From: Candidatus Arcticimaribacter sp.
GTDB taxonomy: Bacteria; Bacteroidota; Bacteroidia; Flavobacteriales; Flavobacteriaceae
Length of the DNA: 12,782 nt
Assembly: GCA_011526335.1 (NCBI GenBank)
Contig: WTJB01000178.1
Coordinates: 1 to 12,782, forward strand
Reading direction: 5' to 3'
Each line of letters starts with the position of its first letter. The stretch's first letter is position 1. A program made the position numbers and the translations under genes. Positions 6,573 through 12,782 of this stretch are shown one piece after another. Under the pieces are notes generated by a model. The model was given only the letters and a program-made list of their open reading frames with translations. It made no database searches and was not told the DNA's origin.

Positions 6573-7343
6573 TTATTTCGATTGTGAAAACAGCCACGGC
6601 AAAAAGGTCGGATCGGCAAAAACCGTATCCCAGCTGTTGTGGTCCACTCCGGGATAGCGATTAAAGTCTACTTGAGCTTTTTTCTTTTTTAAGGCAGCCG
6701 CCATTTGTTCAGAGAGGTTTATGGGGACAACACGGTCCACTTCTCCATGATCAATTCTCCACATCGGACGCCTAATTTTACGGGCAATTTTAGGGTTTGC
6801 ACCACCACAAATGGCAAAGGCTGCCGCAAATAGTCGGGGATTGCGATAGACCAACTCAAACGTACCCATTCCGCCCATAGAGAGCCCTCCAACATAGATA
6901 CGCGATTTGTCTATTGTATAAGTTGAAAGAACCGCTTTCAGCATACCCTCCACCAAATCAAGGGTAGGATTTCTTTTAGGTCGTTTGGAATAAGAAAATT
7001 TTTGCGGAACCTCTCGGCTGAGAATGGTGGCCCAATAAGATTCTTTTGGACATTGGGGAAAAACGATGATCGCTGGGTGTTCCTTTCGAAAGGCCTCCGT
7101 TAAAAACTGATCACTTCCGTGGGTGAGTTGAAGCGCATTGTCGCTGCCCCGTTCTCCCGCACCATGAAGAAAAACAAGAAGCGGATATTTCTTTTTTATA
7201 TCATAGTTTTCGGGCAACAAGAGGCGATAAGGCAAGCTTTCCCCTTGGTGCTGATAAGTAGCGGCTAGATACTCCTTATTCTGCGCCATTAGGCCCCAAA
7301 CACAACAGAAAGTCAATCCCAAAAAAAGGCTTGGCCGCATCAT
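6573..7343 (-). CDS. Exported alpha/beta hydrolase (COG4099-type esterase/peptidase)
   Basis: Secreted or periplasmic serine hydrolase of the alpha/beta fold, 256 residues, resembling the predicted-peptidase group COG4099 and the phospholipase/carboxylesterase and PHB-depolymerase-like esterases. A signal peptide runs to about LMA20 before Gln21. Then come LPYRLLLPENYD (37-48), YPLLVFLHGAGERG (53-66) with the oxyanion-hole HGAG, FPQCP (95-99), the nucleophile elbow GGLSMGG with Ser155, the acid Asp203 in VDRVVP, and His235 in VDHNSWD. The triad is complete. The substrate may be an ester or peptide in scavenged organic matter, which is inference. Its first ATG overlaps the stop of the M20 gene (ATGA at 7343-7340), and its own stop is one base before the GNAT start, so three genes seem translationally linked. 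Confidence 0.85.
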   Translation of the reverse strand: MMRPSLFLGLTFCCVWGLMAQNKEYLAATYQHQGESLPYRLLLPENYDIKKKYPLLVFLHGAGERGSDNALQLTHGSDQFLTEAFRKEHPAIIVFPQCPKESYWATILSREVPQKFSYSKRPKRNPTLDLVEGMLKAVLSTYTIDKSRIYVGGLSMGGMGTFELVYRNPRLFAAAFAICGGANPKIARKIRRPMWRIDHGEVDRVVPINLSEQMAAALKKKKAQVDFNRYPGVDHNSWDTVFADPTFLPWLFSQSK

Positions 7344-8845
7344 AATTTTTCGGTTAAAATGGCTAGGATTGTTTTGATCCCGTCTCGGTAATTCCCCAGG
7401 CGGAGGTTTTCATTAGGACTGTGTTGGTTATTGTCGCGATTTACTGTCGGAACGGCCACTGCCGGTAAGCCTAAGGTGTTTACAAAAGGAGAAATAGGAA
7501 TAGAGCCTCCACTCATCCTTACGCGAATCGGTTCTTCCCCAAAACCACGAATGAGCGCCTTGCGCAACCAAAGCCCAATTTCAGAATCTAAAGGGGTTCT
7601 AAACGATTGGTAAGCGATTTTATGGGTAAAGGTGGCTACTTTAGGGTGGGCCAAGCGCTCTTCTTTTGTGGGTTCACGGTCCAAAACCAAGTAGCCCTGG
7701 TTTTCGATATGTTGTTTGATCAAATGCAGCAAACGTTCTGGCTTGGATTCTTTTACCAAGCGCACATCAATTTCTGCTCTTGCCCAGGCAGGAATAATGG
7801 TACGTACTTTTTCGTTAATCCAGCCCGATTGCATCCCCCGAATATTAAGGGATGGGTATTGAATGGCCTCTTGATAGTTGGGTCCTACACGGTCAAAATC
7901 TCCAACCTGAATTAAATCCTGCAGCTGTTTTTCGTCATGTGGAGTGGCTTTTAAAATGTCTTTTGTTGCGGGGTCAAGAACAATGCCGTCATAATAGCCC
8001 GGGATAAGCACTTTGCCTTGTTCATCTTTCATAGAGGCCAATAGCTTGGCCAATTTGAACGCAGGGTTAGGCACATAATTTCCAAAGTGACCAGAGTGTT
8101 GAGGTACGATTGGTCCATAGGTTGTTAATTGTATGGTAGCGATTCCTCTTGCGCCAAAAGACAAGGTCGGCTTGTTCAAGCGATGCATGGGACCGTCGAA
8201 AATCACCAATAGATCGGCCGCCAGCATTTCCCGATTTTCCTCAACGGCTTGGGGTAGATTAGGAGAGCCCAATTCTTCTTCAAAGTCTAAAATGACTTTA
8301 AGGTTATAATTGGGGTTTTGCTCAATTTTTGTTAGGGCCTCCATCGCAGCCAAAAACATAGCCACAGGTCCTTTTGCATCACTGGCCGAGCGGGCAAAAA
8401 TGCGCCAATCCTCTTGATAATCCTCTAAGGCTGTCCAGTCGATGATTTCCCATTGCCCTTCTGGGTTTTGTTTTTTCACTACCGGTTGATAAGGGTCGTC
8501 TTGTGCCCACCGCGAAGGATCTACCGGCTGCCCGTCCATTTGTAGGTAGACCAAGACGGTTTTTTTCGCGTTAGGAAAAGAGCGCGAAGCAAGCAATAAA
8601 GGAGCGGCTTTCGTTGAAATTCGTGCGGTGGTAAAACCCCGTTGGGCAAAGTTTTTTTCACTCCACTGTACGTTTTGTTCAATCCAATCCGGATAAAAAG
8701 CATCGTTTGGAATGGAGAGCACTTCTTTAAATAGCGGAAGACTTTTCTGGGTAAATTCTGCCGCAAGGGCATCCAGTTGTTTTTGTTTTTGCGCAAATAA
8801 CGAAAGACCGCAAAGGAGCACACAAAAGGAGAGAAGCTGTTTCAT
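7340..8845 (-). CDS. Exported M20-type peptidase with an altered metal motif
   Basis: Periplasmic or secreted protein of the M20/M25/M40 zinc peptidase family, 501 residues. The signal peptide MKQLLSFCVLLCGLSLFA is followed by Gln19. The catalytic domain holds LQMDGQPVDP (101-110), SASDAKG with bridging Asp156, FEEELGS with the general base Glu189 and ligand Glu190, Asp217 in IFDGP, and His475 in QHSPNE. The dimerisation/lid domain includes His250 in QHSGHFGNYVPNP and IRGMQSGW around 335-342. The C-terminal MSGGSIP at 444-450 is also typical. In well-studied members the first motif reads HxD, with the His binding one metal. Here that position is Gln102 while Asp104 is kept. All other ligands remain, so the protein may have changed metal use, or Gln may be normal for this subgroup. 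It overlaps the esterase gene by 4 bases and lies 6 bases after rmuC. Whether it is a di- or aminopeptidase or a non-peptidase amidohydrolase cannot be told. Confidence 0.86.
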   Translation of the reverse strand: MKQLLSFCVLLCGLSLFAQKQKQLDALAAEFTQKSLPLFKEVLSIPNDAFYPDWIEQNVQWSEKNFAQRGFTTARISTKAAPLLLASRSFPNAKKTVLVYLQMDGQPVDPSRWAQDDPYQPVVKKQNPEGQWEIIDWTALEDYQEDWRIFARSASDAKGPVAMFLAAMEALTKIEQNPNYNLKVILDFEEELGSPNLPQAVEENREMLAADLLVIFDGPMHRLNKPTLSFGARGIATIQLTTYGPIVPQHSGHFGNYVPNPAFKLAKLLASMKDEQGKVLIPGYYDGIVLDPATKDILKATPHDEKQLQDLIQVGDFDRVGPNYQEAIQYPSLNIRGMQSGWINEKVRTIIPAWARAEIDVRLVKESKPERLLHLIKQHIENQGYLVLDREPTKEERLAHPKVATFTHKIAYQSFRTPLDSEIGLWLRKALIRGFGEEPIRVRMSGGSIPISPFVNTLGLPAVAVPTVNRDNNQHSPNENLRLGNYRDGIKTILAILTEKL

Positions 8846-8851
8846 TGTTGA

Positions 8852-10189
8852 TTATTCTTGATCAAAGTCGAGCAGGTTGTCATTAATAGGGCTGTTTAAT
8901 TTAGGTTTAGAAGTTCCTTCATCCAAAGAGCTAACATCTTTTAATTTTCTTTCTATGGCGCGGGTACGCACTCCCATAACATCGTCCAGTTGATTTAATC
9001 CCGTTTGAATGTTTTTCTGCGCTTTTTGCATCATTCCGCCAAAATTGTTGAACTCTTTTTTGACCTCCCCCAAAACGTTCCATACTTCACTGCTGCGTTT
9101 TTGTATCGCCAAGGTTTTAAAGCCCATCTGAAGGCTGTTAAGGATGGCCGCAAGGGTGGTGGGTCCGGTAACAATAATTTTATACTCTCTTTGTAAAGTT
9201 TCTAGTAAAGCGGCTTTGCGAACCACTTCGGCATAGATGCCTTCGAAGGGTAAAAATAAAATCCCGAAATCTGTGGTTTTCGGCGGGTCAAGATATTTGT
9301 CCCGGATGTCTTTTGCCATTTTTTTAATGGTGTTTTCTAATTCTTTTTGGGCCCGTTCTACCAGTGCTGGATTCCCATCATCGTAGGCGTTTTGTAAATA
9401 TTCATAAACGTCTTTTGGGAATTTTGCATCGACAGGGATCCAGACCGTAGAATTCAGCTCGTCTTTTCCGGGGAGTTTTATGGCGAATTCTACCACCGCA
9501 TCGCTTCCTGCCTTTGTTTTAACATTGGCTTCATACTGGTCTGGCGCCAAAATGTTTTCGAGCAACATGGCCAGTTGAACTTCCCCGAGCCCTCCGCGCA
9601 TTTTTACATTGCTCAACACTTTTTTTAGTCCGCCCACATCGGTTGCTAGATTTTTCATCTCACCCAAGCCTTCTTGAACAGATTTCAATTGTTTCCCAAC
9701 CGTTTCAAACGACTGACTCAACCGATCGTTAAGGGTTTTTTGGAGTTTTTCATTAACTGTCTTGTTTACTTCTGACAATTGTTTACTGTTGTCTTCGCGA
9801 AGTTCTTTCAGTTGTTTTTCTACAACGTCTCGTACTTCTTTGATCCGTTTTTCGGCATCGAGATTGAGTTGTGTCTGTTTATCGTTTAAGCGGGAAAAAC
9901 GTTCTTTTAAAACATCGTTCAGGCGTTTTGCGTTTTGGTCATACCGATCACCAAACTGATTTAACGCCTGGGTTAGCTCTTCTCTTTGGCGTTTAAACGC
10001 CCCTTGATTTTCATCTCGATTACGTTGAAAGTCGTCTTTCATTTGTTTTTCGAGTTGATGCAAAAGCTGTTCGAATTTGAACAAAGCGGTAAGGGTTTCT
10101 TTTCCTTCCGAACTGTTTTTTCGGCTGAATAAAAGGAGGAGGTTGGCCCCTGCCAAAAGGGCTATCAACCCAAGTAAAATCAATTCCAT
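8852..10189 (-). CDS. rmuC: DNA recombination protein RmuC
   Basis: RmuC-family protein, 445 residues, linked in E. coli to limiting recombination at inverted repeats. Residues 1-21 form one membrane helix (ELILLGLIALLAGANLLLL), so it is probably anchored in the inner membrane. Residues about 35-185 are charged and heptad-like, forming a long coiled coil. The conserved core follows: VKMRGGLGEVQLAMLLENIL at 195-214, AVVEFAIKLPG at 231-241, WIPVDAKFP at 250-258, LPFEGIYAEVVR at 313-324 and the TTLAAILNSL helix at 344-353. The Glu234 and Asp254-x-Lys256 pattern fits the proposed PD-(D/E)xK nuclease-like fold. The tail beyond 420 looks disordered. ATG 10189 lies 35 bases after the GNAT stop with no clear promoter between, so it is likely co-transcribed with lepA and the GNAT. 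Confidence 0.92.
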   Translation of the reverse strand: MELILLGLIALLAGANLLLLFSRKNSSEGKETLTALFKFEQLLHQLEKQMKDDFQRNRDENQGAFKRQREELTQALNQFGDRYDQNAKRLNDVLKERFSRLNDKQTQLNLDAEKRIKEVRDVVEKQLKELREDNSKQLSEVNKTVNEKLQKTLNDRLSQSFETVGKQLKSVQEGLGEMKNLATDVGGLKKVLSNVKMRGGLGEVQLAMLLENILAPDQYEANVKTKAGSDAVVEFAIKLPGKDELNSTVWIPVDAKFPKDVYEYLQNAYDDGNPALVERAQKELENTIKKMAKDIRDKYLDPPKTTDFGILFLPFEGIYAEVVRKAALLETLQREYKIIVTGPTTLAAILNSLQMGFKTLAIQKRSSEVWNVLGEVKKEFNNFGGMMQKAQKNIQTGLNQLDDVMGVRTRAIERKLKDVSSLDEGTSKPKLNSPINDNLLDFDQE

Positions 10190-10224
10190 AGACTATGTTG
10201 AGGTTTCTTACTAAGGTAGGAAAT

Positions 10225-10785
10225 TTAGACGGAATCCGTCCAATCCCACAAAACGATATTCCATTCGTCTGTTGCGTCGCTAAAGCGGTGTAGGAGTGTA
10301 AAGCCCACTTTTTCATGTGCGCGCATAGACCGAAGGTTGCGACTAGAAATTTCGGTTATGCAATAGTCGTATGTACCCGAAAGATGTTTTTTGTGTGCAG
10401 CATAAAGTTGACGAAAAACGCCCTTTCTGCGATAGGCTTTCGCCACACAGATTTGTCCCATGACGTAATAGCGAAGGTCTTTTACAGGAGCGCCCTTGTA
10501 GGTCAGGGTATCAAGCAAATTGAACATGGGGATTAAAACCGGGATGCTGTTTTTCAATTCCCGCGGCATGACCAAGGCATAGCCCGCAAGAGTATCGCCA
10601 TCAACGGCTAGGATTTGTGGCGATTGCCTTTGCATTTCTTGAAGCTGATCAAGACTGTGAAGAACGGTAACAAAGCCTTCGTTTTCTCTGGCTGAAGCGG
10701 AGAGGGCGCTTTTTGCGTTATCGGATTGAAGCAAAAGAATTTGCTTTAAATCTGACGTCGAGCTTGCGAAACGAATAAGGGTCAA
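10225..10785 (-). CDS. GNAT family N-acetyltransferase with TTG start
   Basis: Predicted cytoplasmic acetyltransferase, 186 residues. The N-terminal IRFASSTSDLKQILLLQ (4-20) is the usual first strand and helix of GNAT enzymes. The acetyl-CoA loop is GQICVAKAYRRKGVFRQLY at 110-128, and motif B is SSRNLRSMRAHEKVGF at 147-162. The substrate is unknown. There is no ATG before the conserved N-terminus, and the TTG at 10785, five bases after the lepA stop codon, gives the correct family start, so an alternative start codon is inferred. This tight spacing places it in the lepA transcript. Whether it modifies a translation component is speculation. Confidence 0.82.
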   Translation of the reverse strand: MTLIRFASSTSDLKQILLLQSDNAKSALSASARENEGFVTVLHSLDQLQEMQRQSPQILAVDGDTLAGYALVMPRELKNSIPVLIPMFNLLDTLTYKGAPVKDLRYYVMGQICVAKAYRRKGVFRQLYAAHKKHLSGTYDYCITEISSRNLRSMRAHEKVGFTLLHRFSDATDEWNIVLWDWTDSV

Positions 10786-10790
10786 TGGGC

Positions 10791-12587
10791 CTAGTCGTTT
10801 AGCTTTAGTACAGCCATAAAGGCTTGTTGAGGGATTTCGACATTTCCGACCTGACGCATTTTTTTCTTTCCTTTTTTCTGCTTTTCGAGCAACTTACGCT
10901 TACGCGAAATATCACCCCCATAACACTTGGCCGTTACGTCTTTTCTGAGGGCTTTTATGGTTTCGCGAGAAATGATCTTGGCACCAATAGCCGCTTGAAT
11001 CGGGATATCGAATTGTTGACGCGGGATAAGTTCGCGTAATTTTTCACACATTTTTTTACCAATGCTATACGCATTATCTGCATGAATCAACGCAGAGAGG
11101 GCATCCACTTGATTTCCGTTGAGCAGGATATCTACTTTTACCAGTTTTGAAGCACGAAGGCCAATGGGCGAATAATCAAAAGAAGCATACCCTTTAGAAA
11201 CGGTCTTCAAGCGGTCATAAAAATCAAAAACGATTTCCGCCAAAGGCATGTCAAAGGTCAGCTCTACACGTTCAGGAGTGAGGTAGGTTTGGTTTGTGAT
11301 TTGACCTCTTTTTTCAATACATAAAGACATCACATTGCCCACAAAGTCGGCCTTGGTAATGATACTGGCACGAATAAAAGGCTCTTCTACACGATCCATT
11401 CCCGAAGGGTCAGGCAAGTCAGAAGGGTTGTTTACCATGACAACAACATCGGGCTCTTTTTTGGTGTAGGCTTGGTAAGAAACGTTAGGCACGGTTGTGA
11501 TAACGGTCATGTTAAATTCACGCTCCAAACGCTCTTGAATGATTTCCAGGTGCAACATCCCCAAAAATCCACAACGGAATCCGAACCCAAGTGCAGCAGA
11601 ACTTTCTGGCTGAAAGACCAAGGAGGCATCATTGAGCTGTAATTTTTCCATAGAAGCACGGAGTTCTTCATAGTCTTCCGTATCTACGGGATAGATGCCC
11701 GCAAAAACCATAGGCTTGACTTCTTCAAAACCTTCAATGGCGTTTTGGGTGGGGTTTTCAGGAGAGGTAATGGTATCTCCTACCTTTACTTCCTTCGCTT
11801 CTTTAATTCCTGTAATGAGGTAACCTACATCTCCCGCTAAAATTTCTTTTTTGGGTTCTTGATTTAGTTTAAGGGTACCAATTTCATCGGCATTATAGTT
11901 TTTTTGCGTGGCAATAAACTGAATTTTTTGTCCTTTTCGGATTTTTCCATTAATCACACGGAAGTACGTTTCTACCCCCCTAAACGGATTGTAAACCGAA
12001 TCAAAGATGAGGGCTTGCAAAGGTTCATCAGGACTACCTTTAGGTGCCGGAATGCGGTCTATGATGGCGGTTAATATTTCTTCAATACCCAAACCTGTTT
12101 TGGCAGAGGCCGGGATAACCTCTTCGGGCGTACAGCCTAAAAGGTCTACAATATCGTCGGTTACTTCCTCAGGGTTGGCAGAGGGTAAATCGACCTTATT
12201 AAGCACTGGAATAATTTCTAGATCGTTATCAAGTGCTAAATAAAGATTGGAAATCGTTTGCGCCTGAATGCTTTGTGCTGCATCTACGATAAGTAGGGCC
12301 CCTTCACAAGCGGCAATGGAACGAGAAACTTCGTAAGAAAAATCAACATGGCCAGGGGTGTCAATGAGGTTCAGCACATAGGTTTCTCCCTGGTGAGTAT
12401 ATTCCATTTGTATGGCGTGCGACTTGATGGTAATCCCGCGTTCGCGTTCCAGGTCCATATTGTCTAAAAGTTGATCTTGTTTTTCACGGTCACTGACCGC
12501 ACCGGTATAATCCAATAACCGATCTGCCAAGGTGCTTTTTCCGTGGTCAATATGGGCAATAATGCAAAAGTTTCTAATGTGTTTCAT
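10791..12587 (-). CDS. lepA: Elongation factor 4 (LepA)
   Basis: Translational GTPase EF4/LepA, which binds the ribosome and can back-translocate tRNAs or assist initiation and assembly under stress. At 598 residues it nearly equals the E. coli protein. GTPase motifs: G1 AHIDHGKS at 11-18, G2 RGITIK at 50-55, G3 DTPGH at 76-80 with catalytic His80, G4 NKVD at 130-133, G5 SAK at 161-163. The LepA-specific C-terminal domain is clear: [49 protein letters not shown] and the end [15 protein letters not shown] 12587 gives the standard start MKHIRNF. A longer frame from 12614 would cover the -7 promoter box. It probably heads the transcript that continues through the GNAT and rmuC genes. Confidence 0.97.
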   Translation of the reverse strand: MKHIRNFCIIAHIDHGKSTLADRLLDYTGAVSDREKQDQLLDNMDLERERGITIKSHAIQMEYTHQGETYVLNLIDTPGHVDFSYEVSRSIAACEGALLIVDAAQSIQAQTISNLYLALDNDLEIIPVLNKVDLPSANPEEVTDDIVDLLGCTPEEVIPASAKTGLGIEEILTAIIDRIPAPKGSPDEPLQALIFDSVYNPFRGVETYFRVINGKIRKGQKIQFIATQKNYNADEIGTLKLNQEPKKEILAGDVGYLITGIKEAKEVKVGDTITSPENPTQNAIEGFEEVKPMVFAGIYPVDTEDYEELRASMEKLQLNDASLVFQPESSAALGFGFRCGFLGMLHLEIIQERLEREFNMTVITTVPNVSYQAYTKKEPDVVVMVNNPSDLPDPSGMDRVEEPFIRASIITKADFVGNVMSLCIEKRGQITNQTYLTPERVELTFDMPLAEIVFDFYDRLKTVSKGYASFDYSPIGLRASKLVKVDILLNGNQVDALSALIHADNAYSIGKKMCEKLRELIPRQQFDIPIQAAIGAKIISRETIKALRKDVTAKCYGGDISRKRKLLEKQKKGKKKMRQVGNVEIPQQAFMAVLKLND

Positions 12588-12611
12588 ACGACGCCGTCTT
12601 TCATAGCCATG

Positions 12612-12619
12612 CAAATATA
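12612..12619 (-). promoter_or_regulatory. -7 box of the lepA promoter
   Basis: Minus-strand bases 12619-12612 read TATATTTG, a perfect TAnnTTTG octamer ending 24 bases before the lepA ATG. This is the same sequence and the same distance as at the M1 peptidase gene. A -33 TTG at the usual distance is not apparent (the upstream stretch is A-rich on this strand). The position argues against translation starting at 12614. Confidence 0.6.
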
Positions 12620-12743
12620 CGCCTTTGTTTTTTTGGTTTTTATTAATCTATAAGATTTGTACTCAATGGTTTTGGGGTGTCGAATTTATTCTAGGTCTTT
12701 TCGCCTGTTTTTTTACACAAGGAGTTCGCTGAAAAGTTTTCCG

Positions 12744-12751
12744 TATTTTTG
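12744..12751 (+). promoter_or_regulatory. -7 box of a rightward promoter at the edge
   Basis: TATTTTTG at 12744-12751 matches TAnnTTTG in full and lies 15 bases before a GTG start at 12767. No good -33 TTG is seen 17-23 bases upstream. Together with the lepA box it makes the 12588-12766 gap a divergent promoter region. The predicted untranslated leader would be only about 8-10 bases. Confidence 0.4.
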
Positions 12752-12766
12752 TGAAAATTTTTGACT

Positions 12767-12782
12767 GTGGTGAAGATTGGAG
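12767..12782 (+). CDS. 5' end of a rightward gene, possibly tRNA-dihydrouridine synthase
   Basis: GTG GTG AAG ATT GGA at 12767-12781 would encode MVKIG before the window ends. From memory, DusB proteins of Bacteroidota often begin MVKIG and dusB can lie next to lepA, so tRNA-dihydrouridine synthase B is my best guess. Five codons cannot prove it. A TTG at 12761 in the same frame is an alternative start. The promoter octamer just upstream supports a real gene start here. Confidence 0.35.

Noticed and set aside
10020..10316. 98-codon leftward frame bridging the GNAT end and rmuC start
   Set aside because: It overlaps two confident genes in another frame and contains no family motif. A shadow frame.

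Overview
The window looks like an ordinary chromosomal segment of a marine-type member of the Bacteroidota, most likely Flavobacteriia. Three things point there. The recognisable proteins resemble Bacteroidota families (RpiB with a CGSGNG loop, LepA, RmuC, RnpA away from rpmH). Start codons lack Shine-Dalgarno sequences. Several intergenic spaces carry the Bacteroidota -7 promoter octamer TAnnTTTG, three times in the identical form TATATTTG. All four exported proteins also have a signal peptide predicted to be cut just before glutamine, as is typical of the phylum. I see no RNA gene, CRISPR array, insertion sequence, phage gene or integration scar.

Layout, left to right. Positions 1-281 are an AT-rich non-coding leader. 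A rightward pair follows: rpiB (ribose-5-phosphate isomerase B) and an ElaA-type acetyltransferase, coupled through a TAATG overlap. Everything else up to 12587 is on the minus strand and, in transcription order (right to left), falls into three blocks. Block A (12587 to 6110) is lepA, a GNAT acetyltransferase, rmuC, an exported M20-type peptidase, an exported COG4099-type esterase and a second GNAT. Block B (5970 to 4151) is an exported SMP-30/gluconolactonase-type protein and a metallo-beta-lactamase-fold hydrolase, with a 4-base overlap. Block C (4108 to 1168) is an exported M1 aminopeptidase, rnpA (RNase P protein) and a fatty-acid-hydroxylase/sterol-desaturase family membrane protein, led by the best promoter in the window (TTTG-N18-TATATTTG). 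Block C runs head-on into the rpiB pair with only 2 bases between stop codons. At the right edge a rightward promoter and the first few codons of another gene (MVKIG..., possibly dusB) diverge from lepA.

How the genes may work together: the core genes (lepA in translation, rnpA in tRNA maturation, rmuC in DNA maintenance, rpiB in the pentose phosphate pathway) are mixed with periplasmic or secreted degradative enzymes (M1, M20, esterase, SMP-30). This would suit a heterotroph that scavenges peptides and organic matter. The gene pairs are tightly packed and probably translationally coupled, but most pairings do not form an obvious pathway. I do not see a clear undescribed system. The points most worth checking are the M20 protein with Gln at the position of a metal-binding His, the lactonase-like gene pair, the uniform promoter geometry, and a lone leftward promoter octamer in the left leader.
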